Shown here piece after piece: positions 1 through 8,570 of a stretch of 36,431 nucleotides of DNA. The notes below the pieces were generated by a model, which worked only from the letters and a program-made list of their open reading frames with translations, was not told the origin of the DNA and did no database searches. Position 1 is the first letter of the stretch. The number at the start of each line of letters is the position of its first letter. Both the position numbers and the translations under genes were made by a program. This stretch comes from JAJYIW01 sp036787065 (GTDB lineage Bacteria; Chloroflexota; Anaerolineae; Anaerolineales; Anaerolineaceae), in contig DAIQPZ010000006.1 of the NCBI GenBank assembly GCA_036787065.1, positions 1 to 36,431 on the forward strand. Reading direction: 5' to 3'.

Positions 1-229
1 ACACCGGCCCCAGCCCGCGTTTAACCACATGCCCGCCAAACATCCAGATCACCGGCCGGCCCTGGCGGCGGGCATCTGCCATCCGCTGCGCCACTTCAGG
101 CAGCTCCGCCTGGTAAAATTCGGGAACGGGCATCTCTGGCGTGATTAAATTCTGCAGGGCGACCAGGTTTTCCCGCTTGACCAGGGGATAAGTCCGCACC
201 CTGGAAAGATCGACCAATGGATGAGGCAT
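1..229 (-). CDS. Unrecognised protein, 5' end only (cut by window edge)
   Basis: The 76 visible codons start MPHPLVDLSRVRTYPL and run off the left edge of the window. The start is well supported: GGAGGAAG lies 3 nt upstream of the ATG (rc of 233-240). The visible part is charged and helical, then hydrophobic and glycine-rich (VIWMFGGHVVKRGLGP, residues 60-75), which could be the first strand and loop of a Rossmann-like domain. I do not recognise the family from this fragment. No signal peptide or membrane segment is visible. The gene is divergent from the large CDS at 568, so the two share the 230-567 control region. Confidence 0.7.
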   Translation of the reverse strand, partial: MPHPLVDLSRVRTYPLVKRENLVALQNLITPEMPVPEFYQAELPEVAQRMADARRQGRPVIWMFGGHVVKRGLGPV

Positions 230-259
230 AAACTTCCTCCGTATTCAATAATCAGATCA

Positions 260-273
260 GGGTAAATTTACCC
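260..273. promoter_or_regulatory. 14-bp perfect palindrome, possible operator
   Basis: GGGTAAATTTACCC reads the same on both strands. It lies about 30 bp upstream of the minus-strand start at 229, in a divergent promoter region, where a repressor or activator site would be expected. No regulator gene sits beside it. Confidence 0.3.
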
Positions 274-447
274 TTCGGATCTTTTACGGTTCTCCAGGGC
301 TTATACCCATGGACCCTCTTTTTAACAAGGGCTGAAATAGATTCTTATATTTTAACCCAAGTTACTGCCAAACAACATGGGTGCGCGAAGCCAGGACAAA
401 CAGACTGGCCTCCAGTTGCCGAATGAATATATTTTTTGTAAAAAGCA

Positions 448-472
448 TGGCTCTCCAGGAGTTACCGTGGAA
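448..472 (-). repeat. Family B element, right end (minus orientation)
   Basis: The reverse complement matches 35264-35288 at 21 of 25 positions (TTCCACGG, AA, TCCTGGAGA, CC). It lies 95 bp upstream of the large CDS at 568. A weaker partial copy, CCTGGAGAACC on the minus strand at 288-298, lies further upstream. Confidence 0.5.
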
Positions 473-513
473 GGCCCAAAGAAACAAAAGGTCTCGACCA
501 GGGCTATCGAATG

Positions 514-519
514 TATAAT
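514..519 (+). promoter_or_regulatory. Possible -10 box for the CDS at 568
   Basis: A perfect TATAAT lies 48 bp upstream of the start codon. The best -35 resemblance is TCGACC at 494-499, only 14 bp away, so the promoter is weakly supported and may need an activator. Confidence 0.25.
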
Positions 520-567
520 TAATAAATCCATAAATCCTGTTAAAGTCTCCTCGAAGGAGCCCATAGA

Positions 568-3500
568 ATGAACCAGAAATCACACCCGATTTTCATCGGT
601 GACACGACCCAAAAACGATCAGAGCAAGCCGTCAAAGGGGAGTATGTCACCCTGCTGGGCGAAATTTTTTATAAAATTCAAAATTACGACGCAATCAAAC
701 CGTTTTTTATGAGCATCGTCAGCACTTCCGATCACTGGCTCTTTATCTCGTCTACCGGGGGGCTTTCTGCCGGCCGGGTCAGTGCCGAACAGTCCCTTTT
801 CCCCTACTACACAGAAGATAAACTGACCGATAACAGCGAAAGTACTGGGAACAAGGCCATCCTCCTGGTTACCCGTGATCAACGGACAAGCCTTTGGGAG
901 CCGTTTTCACAGCGGCAGCAAGGTATCTACGATATCGAACGAGCTATTTACAAGAATGTGCCTGGCACCGCCGTTATTTTTGAAGAAAACAACCACAGCC
1001 TTGGGCTGACTTACCGTTACGCCTGGCGAACCAGTGATTCCTTTGGTTTCGTCAAGTCAACCTGGTTGGTCAACTCTGGGGCGTCCTCCTGCCAGATTGA
1101 GATTGTTGATGGTCTTCAAAATATCCTACCGGCTAACGTGACCATGGTAACGCAGAACACGTTCAGTTGCCTTTTAGATGCATACAAACGCAGTGAAGTG
1201 AATGCTGAAAACGGTCTCGCTATTTTTGCCCTAAACTCAACCCTGACTGACCTGGCAGAACCCAGTGAGTCGCTATTGGCAACGACCGCCATGCAGCTTG
1301 GACTGGATCAGGTGGATATTCTGCTCTCTTCAGAGCAGCTCGATCGTTTTCGCACTGGAATGGGCGTGGTAACTGAAACAGAAGTGCGTGGGCAGCGCTG
1401 CGCGTATTTCGTGCATACGACCATCAACCTGGCTCCGGGCACGGAACGCACATGGCATCTGGTCGCTGATGTGAGTCAGGACAGCGCGGCGATAATCCGT
1501 TTGTCTAAAAGTCTACAGAATCGGTCGAGTCTGGCCAATGCCCTGGAACGCGACATCGCAACAAACACCTTGAACCTGGAGAAAATAGTCGCCAGTGCAG
1601 ATGGCTTGCAGGTCTCCAATCACCCACTGCACTGCGCCAATCATTTTGCCAACGTGATGTTCAACGGGATGCGTGGCGGCATTTTTGCCGATCAGTACAC
1701 CGTCGACACACATGATTTCATCGACTTTGTCTCTGTTCGTAATCGCGCGGTTCTCGCCGAAAATTCAACTTACTTCTCTGAATTACCCCCGAAAATAGAA
1801 ATCGCCGCCCTTCTCGCCCGGGCGGCGACGAGTGGTTCAGCCGATTTGATCCGTTTGAGTTATGCCTACCTGCCGCTCTCGTTCAGCAGGCGGCATGGCG
1901 ATCCCAGCCGCCCCTGGAACCAGTTTGCGATCAATATCAAAAAGCCGGATGGCTCCAGGCAGTTAGGTTACGAAGGAAACTGGCGCGACATATTTCAGAA
2001 CTGGGAAGCACTCGCCTATTCGTATCCAGAGTATGTCGAAAGTATGATTTGTACATTCTTGAATGCCACCACGGTAGATGGCTACAACCCTTATCGCATT
2101 ACCCGCAGGGGGATCGATTGGGAGATTCCAGAACCGCATAACCCCTGGGCGAATATTGGCTACTGGGGCGACCATCAAATCATTTATCTCCAAAAGCTGA
2201 TGGAAATCAGTGTCAGGGTGCATCCTGGCAAACTTCAAGAATTTCTTGCCCGACCATTGTTCAGTTACGCCAACGTCCCGTACCGGATCAAGCCTTATGC
2301 GGACTTGCAGAAGGATCCGTACAATACCATTGACTTCGACTGGGATTTGCAGCATGAAATCGAACTGCGGGTGCAGTCACGCGGGACAGACGGCAAACTG
2401 GTCTATACGCGAAACAGCCAGGTACTCCAGACCACGCTTGCAGAAAAACTGCTCACCCTGCTGCTCGCCAAACTGACGAATTTTATTCCAGAAGGCGGCA
2501 TCTGGATGAATACCCAACGCCCGGAGTGGAATGATGCCAACAATGCCCTGGTGGGTAAAGGCCTGTCGGTCGTGACGTTATGCTATTTACGGCGCTCCAT
2601 TGTATTTTGCAAAGAATTATTGAACCAGAGTGCTCTCAGTGCCGTTCAAATCAGCGCAGAAGCCCATGAATTTTATTCAAAGATATCCCAAATCCTGATC
2701 CGATTCCAGGGCAACCTTAAAGATTCGTTCAGTGACGAACAAAGACGTGTCATGATGGACGCTCTGGGTCAGGCCGGGAGTGATTATCGCTGGAATTTTT
2801 ATTCCCATGGTCTCACCGGCGAATTGACCCAGCTACCGATCCCGGATATGGTTGCATTTCTTGATATGGCGCTCCAATATGTCGAACATTCATTACGCGC
2901 CAATAAACGCGGCGACAACCTGTATCACTCATATAACATTCTGCATCTGAAAGACCAGCAAGCCTCTATTGGCCATCTATATGAAATGCTGGAAGGCCAG
3001 GTTGCCATCCTTTCATCCGGGCTGTTATCGGGTGAAGAGTCATTGGCGCTCCTGGAGAGCCTGAGACACAGCCGCCTTTACGAGCCCGACCAGCACAGCT
3101 ACATTCTATATCCCGATCGGAAACTGATAGGTTTTCTAGAAAAGAACGTCATGACTCCAGCCCAGGTCAGTGACCTGGAGGTTGTTTCGGAACTGGTAAA
3201 GGCACAGGATAAGACCCTGATCATCAGGGATGAAGATGGCAACTATCATTTCAGCGGCCATATCCGTAACCTGAAAGATGTGATCCGGTCCCTCGAAGCG
3301 TTAAAAGGCCGGCCACAATATCGCGAGTTGGTTAGGGCAGAGACCGAGCAGATCGAGGCTTTGTTTGAAACGACATTTCATCACGATGAGTTTACCGGAC
3401 GTTCTGGAACCTTTTTTGCTTATGAGGGCCTTGGGAGTATTTACTGGCACATGGTTTCCAAGCATTTGCTGGCAGTCCAGGAAACGGTCATGCGCGCGAG

Positions 3501-4017
3501 AAATGAGCCATCCGCCAGGGCATTGATTGAAAAATACGCGGACATTCGAAAGGGACAGGGGTTCAATAAGTCCCCCGATGAGTATGGGGCCTTCCCTACC
3601 GACCCCTATTCCCACACCCCTTTGGGCCACGGGGCCAAGCAGCCAGGCATGACCGGGCTGGTCAAAGAAGAAATCCTGACCCGCCAGACAGAACTTGGGT
3701 TGTCCATTGAAAACGGGAATCTGGCGTTTGATTTCTTATTGCTTGACAGGCATGAATTTCTTGACGCTTCCTCGGTCTTCACTTATTGGGATGTGGATGG
3801 ACAGACGCAGCATATTGAATTGAAAGCGGGTTCCCTCGCCTATTCAATCTGCCAGGTTCCGGTAATCCTCCAGACATCAAACGAGGCGACCATTCAAGTC
3901 CATCTAACCGATGGCAGCACACAACAGATCGAAGGTCATGGTTTAGATTCGGTTAACAGCAGGCACATCTTCCAGCGGGATGGCGTGATCCATCATCTGG
4001 TCGTCTCTCTTAACTAA
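568..4017 (+). CDS. Large (alpha/alpha)6-type carbohydrate phosphorylase-like protein (GH94/GH149/GH161-like)
   Basis: This is a 1149-residue protein with no signal peptide, so it is probably cytoplasmic. GAAGGAG 9 nt before the ATG fixes the start. The N-terminal third looks beta-rich (FISSTGGLSAGR near residue 60). The middle is helical and has aromatic/acidic stretches typical of (alpha/alpha)6 barrels: DWEIPEPHNPWANIGYWGDH (from 517) and RPEWNDANNALVGKG (from about 651). The latter resembles the DWND acid motif of GH94 cellobiose phosphorylases. GRSGTFFAYEGLGSIYWH (from about 946) and a C-terminal beta tail follow. GH94 enzymes are usually about 800 residues, so the length fits the larger beta-1,3-glucan phosphorylase families GH149 and GH161 better. 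Phosphorolysis of an intracellular beta-glucan is a hypothesis. It could also be an inactive or hydrolytic relative. It stands alone, with family B repeats on both sides. Confidence 0.5.
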   Translation: MNQKSHPIFIGDTTQKRSEQAVKGEYVTLLGEIFYKIQNYDAIKPFFMSIVSTSDHWLFISSTGGLSAGRVSAEQSLFPYYTEDKLTDNSESTGNKAILLVTRDQRTSLWEPFSQRQQGIYDIERAIYKNVPGTAVIFEENNHSLGLTYRYAWRTSDSFGFVKSTWLVNSGASSCQIEIVDGLQNILPANVTMVTQNTFSCLLDAYKRSEVNAENGLAIFALNSTLTDLAEPSESLLATTAMQLGLDQVDILLSSEQLDRFRTGMGVVTETEVRGQRCAYFVHTTINLAPGTERTWHLVADVSQDSAAIIRLSKSLQNRSSLANALERDIATNTLNLEKIVASADGLQVSNHPLHCANHFANVMFNGMRGGIFADQYTVDTHDFIDFVSVRNRAVLAENSTYFSELPPKIEIAALLARAATSGSADLIRLSYAYLPLSFSRRHGDPSRPWNQFAINIKKPDGSRQLGYEGNWRDIFQNWEALAYSYPEYVESMICTFLNATTVDGYNPYRITRRGIDWEIPEPHNPWANIGYWGDHQIIYLQKLMEISVRVHPGKLQEFLARPLFSYANVPYRIKPYADLQKDPYNTIDFDWDLQHEIELRVQSRGTDGKLVYTRNSQVLQTTLAEKLLTLLLAKLTNFIPEGGIWMNTQRPEWNDANNALVGKGLSVVTLCYLRRSIVFCKELLNQSALSAVQISAEAHEFYSKISQILIRFQGNLKDSFSDEQRRVMMDALGQAGSDYRWNFYSHGLTGELTQLPIPDMVAFLDMALQYVEHSLRANKRGDNLYHSYNILHLKDQQASIGHLYEMLEGQVAILSSGLLSGEESLALLESLRHSRLYEPDQHSYILYPDRKLIGFLEKNVMTPAQVSDLEVVSELVKAQDKTLIIRDEDGNYHFSGHIRNLKDVIRSLEALKGRPQYRELVRAETEQIEALFETTFHHDEFTGRSGTFFAYEGLGSIYWHMVSKHLLAVQETVMRARNEPSARALIEKYADIRKGQGFNKSPDEYGAFPTDPYSHTPLGHGAKQPGMTGLVKEEILTRQTELGLSIENGNLAFDFLLLDRHEFLDASSVFTYWDVDGQTQHIELKAGSLAYSICQVPVILQTSNEATIQVHLTDGSTQQIEGHGLDSVNSRHIFQRDGVIHHLVVSLN

Positions 4018-4071
4018 ATTGGGGTTTGTTTACAGATTCGTAAAAGGCCAAATATCATACAGCAGCCATGC

Positions 4072-4138
4072 TTGATGTCCCGCCCAAAAATGATCTAAAA
4101 ATCCGGGCGGGACTCTTCCACGTTAATTCCCAAAGACC
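4072..4138 (+). repeat. Family B palindromic element with inner GC hairpin (degenerate copy)
   Basis: An inverted repeat GTCCCGCCC (4077-4085) / GGGCGGGAC (4105-4113) encloses a 19-nt loop. The adjacent sequence from 4115 matches the family B right end at about 16 of 25 positions. The hairpin is 60 bp after the stop of the upstream gene but has no T-tract, so its role as a terminator is uncertain. Confidence 0.45.
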
Positions 4139-4191
4139 TCGGATTAGATGTCTATCTGGTTATTCACATAGAAGTCCAGAATCTCAAAAAA

Positions 4192-4533
4192 TCACTTGAC
4201 AGGTTCCAGGTAGCGGATTTTCTTTCCGTTCGTCAGGGCGTATTTAATTTCGCCACGAGTGCTTTCACCGATATAACCACCCACATTCAATATCAAGACC
4301 TCACCGGCTAAATCAATCTTTCGCCGGTGAAGCTCATCCAGATCAGTCTTTACCCGGCTCTTTTCCACTTCCGAATAGTGTGCAAAGAGCTCGGCATCAC
4401 TCTTCATGCTGCATCCAATCGTAAGGACAATCCTTCCTGCCAGGGTTTCGTCGAGGTTTGCCTTCGCAAAAGCATCGCCAAAACGAGTGGACCCGCACAG
4501 GCAAACAATGGTTGGTTTGGTTAAAGAATTCAT
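4192..4533 (-). CDS. Nucleoside 2-deoxyribosyltransferase-superfamily-like small protein
   Basis: A 113-residue soluble protein if started at the ATG at 4533 (MNSLTKPTIVCLCGSTRF). An upstream in-frame ATG at 4581 adds 16 residues that look non-conserved; neither start has a clear Shine-Dalgarno sequence. The N-terminal strand followed by CGSTRF is typical of the nucleoside 2-deoxyribosyltransferase-like superfamily and related small proteins that handle nucleosides or nucleotides. LAGEVLILNVGGYIGESTRGEIKYAL near the C-terminus matches the second conserved block, where Glu lies in the active site (known for the superfamily). KIRYLEP closes the Rossmann-like fold. The substrate cannot be told. 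It is convergent with the CDS at 568 and not in an operon. Confidence 0.6.
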   Translation of the reverse strand: MNSLTKPTIVCLCGSTRFGDAFAKANLDETLAGRIVLTIGCSMKSDAELFAHYSEVEKSRVKTDLDELHRRKIDLAGEVLILNVGGYIGESTRGEIKYALTNGKKIRYLEPVK

Positions 4534-4581
4534 TTTATTAACATCAGATAATTTATGGCTTCTTCGCCAGAGCAGACTCAT

Positions 4582-4943
4582 CTGAGAGACCCAGGATAGG
4601 TTTTAGATAGTTAAAGATAGTTTTTTAAGTTAGATTCAAGGTTAACTTATTTTTGGGTCATTCCGACGATAAACCGGCGCAGTTCATCAATTATATCTGC
4701 AACGAGAAAAGGATCTGGGCTAATTCAAGAACCACGCGCGCAAGTCTACCTTTTACAAAGGGTGGCGGGACCCCATCCGCTGGATTAGACTCTACGTGGT
4801 CGCCACAAACATGATGCAAACAAACACAAACCTTTTAAATCGATTGAGCGAGCCGGTGGGAATGGCTAAAAACGCAACTTCCAATGCAACCCGGGGTTAT
4901 TTTTTGTAAGTGTTTCACATTCTCATCCACCCAGTATTAACCT
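4582..4943. other. Intergenic region, possible tiny coding remnant
   Basis: No complete gene is supported. On the minus strand, the frame ending at the stop 4647-4649 reads DPFLVADIIDELRRFIVGMTQK, which looks like a protein C-terminus, but it is cut by a stop codon near 4724. The rest is AT-rich. No convincing promoter was found for the carboxylase genes downstream. Confidence 0.3.
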
Positions 4944-6488
4944 ATGGACTCCATCAAAAATCAACTGGAAGAAATTCGCAACAAGGCCCACCTGGGCGGC
5001 GGGGAAGAACGGATCGCCGCCCAACACAGCAAAAACAAACTGACCGCCCGAGAGCGGCTGGACTTGCTGCTCGATCCAGGGACCTTTGTTGAGATTGGAC
5101 TGTTCGTCGCTCACCGCGCCACGGGCTTTGGCATGGAAAAAACGCATCCGGCTGGCGATGGCGTGGTGACGGGCTGGGGCAAGATCGCCGGCTCGCCCGT
5201 TTACACCTTTGCCCAGGATTTCACCGTTCAAGGTGGTTCGGTGGGTGAAGCACACGGAAAGAAAATCGCCCGGGTGATGGACATGGCAATTCAGAACGGC
5301 GTCCCGCTGATTGGGCTGAACGACTCGGGTGGGGCACGCATCCAGGAAGGCGTGGATGCCCTGGCCGGTTATGGAGACATCTTCTACCGCAATGTGCGCG
5401 CTTCAGGTGTGATCCCACAGATATCGGTGATCCTGGGGCCCTGCGCCGGTGGCGCGGTGTATTCACCCGCCATCACCGATTTTATCTTTATGGTCGAAAA
5501 AACGGCTTACATGTTCATCACTGGCCCAGATGTGGTCCAGGCTGTAACGCATGAAGCGATTGATTCCGAAGGGCTGGGAGGTGCTTCCATCCACACCAAC
5601 CAGAGCGGGGTGGCCCATTTTACCGCCGCTGATGAAGAAACGCTCCTGGGCCAGGTGCGGTACCTGCTTTCTTTCCTTCCACCCAATAATCTAACGCCGG
5701 CCCCACGCAAGGCCAACGATGATGACCCGCACCGGTTGACACCTGAGCTGGCAGAGATTATCCCACCCAACCCACAGCAGCCTTACGACGTGCGCCTGGT
5801 GATCGAAGCCCTGGCAGATAACGGTGAATTTCTGGAAGTGCAAAAAGATTATGCGTCGAACCTGGTCGTCGGGTTCGCCCGTTTGGATGGTTTTACCACC
5901 GGTATCATCGCCAACCAGCCTGATTATCTGGCCGGGGTATTGGATATCAACGCTTCTGATAAAGGCGCGCGCTTTATACGCTTCTGCGACGCGTTCCATA
6001 TTCCCCTGGTAACTCTGGTCGATACTCCAGGTTTTCTGCCAGGAGTGGAACAGGAACACAACGGCATCATTCGCCATGGCGCTAAGATGATCTATGCATA
6101 CGCCGAAGCCTCCGTCCCCAAAGTCTCCATCATTACCCGCAAGGCGTACGGTGGGGCCTATATTGTGATGAGCTCCAAACACCTGGGTGGCGATCAAAAC
6201 TTCGCCTGGCCAGATGCAGAGTTGGCCGTGATGGGGCCGGATGGCGCGGTCAAAATCGTCTTCCGCAAAGAGATTGATGCGGCCAGCGACCGAGCGGCAG
6301 CCCAGGCCGAGCTGACCCAAAAATACCGTGGCGAGTTGGCCACGCCCTTCGTAGCCGCCAGCCGCGGTTATCTGGACGACGTCATTGCCCCAGAAGAAAG
6401 CCGTGCGCGCCTGATCCTGGCCCTGGAAAGCCTGCGAGATAAGCGCCAGGCAGTACCATCTCGCAAACATGGGAATATTCCATTATGA
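4944..6488 (+). CDS. Acyl-CoA carboxylase carboxyltransferase subunit (PccB/AccD-type)
   Basis: This 514-residue protein has the two fused crotonase-like halves of propionyl/acetyl-CoA carboxylase beta chains. It transfers carboxyl from carboxybiotin to an acyl-CoA. Visible signatures are the N-terminal KNKLTARERLDLLLD (31-44), GGARIQEGVDALAGY (129-143) and GPCAGGAVYSPAITD (165-179) in the first half, and DTPGFLPGVEQEHNGIIRHG (360-379) and ITRKAYGGAYIVMSSK (397-412) in the second. In Streptomyces enzymes the residue after AYGGAY helps set specificity (Asp in the propionyl type, Ile in the broader type). Here it is Ile407, so acetyl- or mixed-chain use is possible. The start lacks a good Shine-Dalgarno sequence. 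The gene overlaps the biotin carboxylase gene by 4 nt (ATGA), so the two are translationally coupled. Confidence 0.9.
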   Translation: MDSIKNQLEEIRNKAHLGGGEERIAAQHSKNKLTARERLDLLLDPGTFVEIGLFVAHRATGFGMEKTHPAGDGVVTGWGKIAGSPVYTFAQDFTVQGGSVGEAHGKKIARVMDMAIQNGVPLIGLNDSGGARIQEGVDALAGYGDIFYRNVRASGVIPQISVILGPCAGGAVYSPAITDFIFMVEKTAYMFITGPDVVQAVTHEAIDSEGLGGASIHTNQSGVAHFTAADEETLLGQVRYLLSFLPPNNLTPAPRKANDDDPHRLTPELAEIIPPNPQQPYDVRLVIEALADNGEFLEVQKDYASNLVVGFARLDGFTTGIIANQPDYLAGVLDINASDKGARFIRFCDAFHIPLVTLVDTPGFLPGVEQEHNGIIRHGAKMIYAYAEASVPKVSIITRKAYGGAYIVMSSKHLGGDQNFAWPDAELAVMGPDGAVKIVFRKEIDAASDRAAAQAELTQKYRGELATPFVAASRGYLDDVIAPEESRARLILALESLRDKRQAVPSRKHGNIPL

Positions 6489-7966
6489 AAGTATTGGTAG
6501 CCAACCGCGGTGAAATTGCAGTACGTATCCTACGCGCCTGCCAGGAACTGAATTTCCAGAGCGTGGCAATTTATTCCGAAAGCGACCAGGTAGCCCTGCA
6601 CGTCCGTTATGCCGATGAAGCTGTGGCGATTGGCCCGGCCAAGAATTACATGAACATTGCGTCTATCTTATCCGCTGCCCGCCACACCGGAGCTGAAGCC
6701 ATTCATCCAGGTTACGGCTTCTTGTCGGAAAACCCGGCATTTGCCCAGGCAGTGGAGGACGCCGGATTAATTTTTATTGGTCCCCGGCCACAGACGATCG
6801 CCCTGACCGGCGATAAATTGGCCGCCCGGCGCGCCGCCGCTGAAGCTGGCCTGCCTGTATTGCCAGGTTCGGACGATCCGCTGCCGCGCCAACTGCCGGT
6901 AGACCTGGCTGCCCAGGTTAAATACCCCGTCCTGATCAAAGCTACTGCGGGCGGTGGCGGGCGCGGCATCCGCCTGGCCCGTTCAGTTGATGAACTGCAT
7001 GAGATGATTGCCCTGGCTCGCCAGGAAGCCCTGGCAGCCTTTGGCAATGACAATGTTTACCTGGAATCGCTGGTTCAGGATGCCCGTCATATTGAAGTGC
7101 AGATCCTGGGAGATGGCGCCGGGCACATCTTATGCCTTGGCGAACGGGAATGCTCTATCCAGCGTCGGCGCCAAAAACTGATTGAAGAAGCCCCGGCCTC
7201 CGGGTTAAGCGAGGCACAACGCACCCGGCTTTACGATGCGGCTTTTCAGTTGGCGCATGCCTTGAACTACCGCAGCCTGGGCACGGTCGAATTTTTACTG
7301 GATGCGGACCAGAACTTTCACTTCATCGAAGTCAACCCGCGCATCCAGGTTGAACACCCGGTTACCGAAATGGTCACCGGCATGGACCTGGTCAAACAGC
7401 AGCTCCAACAGGCCACGGGAGTCTCGCTCCACTACGCCCAAGAAGCCCTAAATCTACGAGGCGCCGCAATCGAAGCCCGCATCCTGGCCGAAGACCCCGA
7501 AAATGATTTTCTCCCATCCACCGGCCTGATCACTCACTTGCAAGAGCCCGGTGGGCCGGGCATCCGGGTGGACAGCGCTCTCTACCTGGGTATGCCCGTT
7601 ACCGCGGAATACGACTCCCTGCTGGCCAAAGTAATTGCCTGGTGTGAAACTCGTCCCGAGGCCATCCGGCGCATGCGCCGCGCGTTGAATGAATTCACCA
7701 TCGCCGGGGTGCCCACCGACCTGACCTTCCTCAAGCAGGTCATTGAGAGCCCCAAATTCGTCGCCGGGGAAGTCACCACCACATACCTGGAGCAGTTTAC
7801 GCCCGAAAAACAGCCTGATGAACCCACACTGGAAAGGGATGCAGCCGTCGCGGCGGCCCTATATGCCCACCGCCTGCGCCACCAGCCTGTCGAAACCCGC
7901 CATTCTACAGTCCAATCCAACCCCTGGCGTCAAACCGCGTGGGGCGAGCAAATGAGCAGTACTTAA
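6485..7966 (+). CDS. accC: Biotin carboxylase subunit of acyl-CoA carboxylase
   Basis: The 493-residue protein catalyses ATP-dependent carboxylation of biotin on the carrier protein. The biotin-carboxylase N-domain (MKVLVANRGEIAVRILRA, AIHPGYGFLSEN 72-83) is followed by an ATP-grasp domain with the glycine-rich loop GGGGRGI (156-162), ERECSIQRR (220-228) and the catalytic EVNPRIQVEHPVTE (282-295), then the C-domain. The usual AccC length is about 450; the extra C-terminal residues form a variable helical tail and no biotinyl domain is fused. It starts inside the carboxyltransferase gene (4-nt overlap). The carrier gene follows after 68 nt that contain a family B repeat. Confidence 0.93.
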   Translation: MKVLVANRGEIAVRILRACQELNFQSVAIYSESDQVALHVRYADEAVAIGPAKNYMNIASILSAARHTGAEAIHPGYGFLSENPAFAQAVEDAGLIFIGPRPQTIALTGDKLAARRAAAEAGLPVLPGSDDPLPRQLPVDLAAQVKYPVLIKATAGGGGRGIRLARSVDELHEMIALARQEALAAFGNDNVYLESLVQDARHIEVQILGDGAGHILCLGERECSIQRRRQKLIEEAPASGLSEAQRTRLYDAAFQLAHALNYRSLGTVEFLLDADQNFHFIEVNPRIQVEHPVTEMVTGMDLVKQQLQQATGVSLHYAQEALNLRGAAIEARILAEDPENDFLPSTGLITHLQEPGGPGIRVDSALYLGMPVTAEYDSLLAKVIAWCETRPEAIRRMRRALNEFTIAGVPTDLTFLKQVIESPKFVAGEVTTTYLEQFTPEKQPDEPTLERDAAVAAALYAHRLRHQPVETRHSTVQSNPWRQTAWGEQMSST

Positions 7967-7973
7967 TGGCTTT

Positions 7974-8015
7974 CCGTGGTGAATCCCCCCATTCCACGGC
8001 CAATCCTGGAGAACC
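7974..8015 (+). repeat. Family B element, short form
   Basis: CCGTGGTGAAT (7974-7984) and ATTCCACGG (7991-7999) form an imperfect stem around a C-tract. Positions 7991-8015 match the copy at 35264-35288 at 23 of 25 positions. It lies between the biotin carboxylase and carrier genes. The long inner hairpin seen in the 35189 copy is missing. Confidence 0.6.
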
Positions 8016-8034
8016 AACTTAATCACGAGGTCTC

Positions 8035-8526
8035 ATGTCAGATTATTATGTTTCCATCAATAACCACGAATATCAGGTAAAAATCAAGGGCAACAATTTG
8101 TTGGTCGACAACCAGCCCATCCAGAATAACCTGGTCACCTTGAACGGAAATGGTCTGCACATGCTCGACCAGGGACAGCGCTCGCTTGAAATGACCATCC
8201 TCAGCAAGGAAGTCGATTCCTACGAGGTGCAGGTGAGCGGACGGCGCTTCATCGCCAGGGTTGAACCCGAACGCCCACACAGGCGCCGCCGCAGCGAGGT
8301 CCAGGCCGCTGGCGCGCTGTACGCGCCCATGCCCGGACTGGTGGTCAATGTGTGTGTAAAAGAAGGTGACAGCGTGACTGCAGGACAGACCCTGGTGGTT
8401 CTCGAATCGATGAAGATGCAAATGCAGATGCGTTCAGACATCACCGGGTGTGTGACACAGGTGGCGGTCAAGCCGGGCCAACAGGTAAGCAAAAATTGCC
8501 TGATGGTTCTGGTTAAAGCCAATTAA
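8035..8526 (+). CDS. Biotin carboxyl carrier protein of acyl-CoA carboxylase
   Basis: A 163-residue protein whose C-terminal half (from about residue 93) is a biotinyl/lipoyl domain: LYAPMPGLVVNVCVKEGDSV, then ESMKM (124-128), where Lys127 is the predicted biotinylation site, and the closing strands to LVKAN. ESMKM is a known variant of the common EAMKM. The N-terminal 80 residues form a small beta-rich region similar to that of propionyl/methylmalonyl-CoA carboxylase carriers, and a basic, Arg-rich hinge (PHRRRR) joins the two. GAGG-like CGAGG lies 5 nt before the ATG. With the two preceding genes it makes a complete three-subunit carboxylase. Confidence 0.9.
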   Translation: MSDYYVSINNHEYQVKIKGNNLLVDNQPIQNNLVTLNGNGLHMLDQGQRSLEMTILSKEVDSYEVQVSGRRFIARVEPERPHRRRRSEVQAAGALYAPMPGLVVNVCVKEGDSVTAGQTLVVLESMKMQMQMRSDITGCVTQVAVKPGQQVSKNCLMVLVKAN

Positions 8527-8532
8527 AATCCC

Positions 8533-8560
8533 TTGACAGAATACAAATTCCGCGTAGAAT
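8533..8560 (+). promoter_or_regulatory. Strong sigma70-type promoter of the pyr operon with inverted repeat over the -10
   Basis: A perfect -35 TTGACA (8533-8538) and -10 TAGAAT (8555-8560) are 16 bp apart. Transcription should start near 8566-8568. CCGCGT (8550-8555) and ACGCGG (8564-8569) form a 6-bp inverted repeat straddling the -10, a possible operator. This is the best promoter in the window. Confidence 0.75.
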
Positions 8561-8570
8561 AAAACGCGGT

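Larger units (their letters stand above)
230..567. other. Divergent intergenic region with palindrome and family B repeats
   Basis: No gene is supported in these 338 bases. They hold a perfect 14-bp palindrome at 260-273, a family B repeat end on the minus strand at 448-472, a weak second one at 288-298, and a TATAAT hexamer at 514-519. The TATAAT has no good -35 at 16-18 bp spacing. The Shine-Dalgarno sequence GAAGGAG at 553-559 belongs to the CDS at 568. Confidence 0.6.

Noticed and set aside
5691..6470. A 259-codon minus-strand ORF inside the carboxyltransferase gene
   Set aside because: It is antisense to a gene with clear motifs, has no family resemblance, and its length follows from the codon bias of the real gene.
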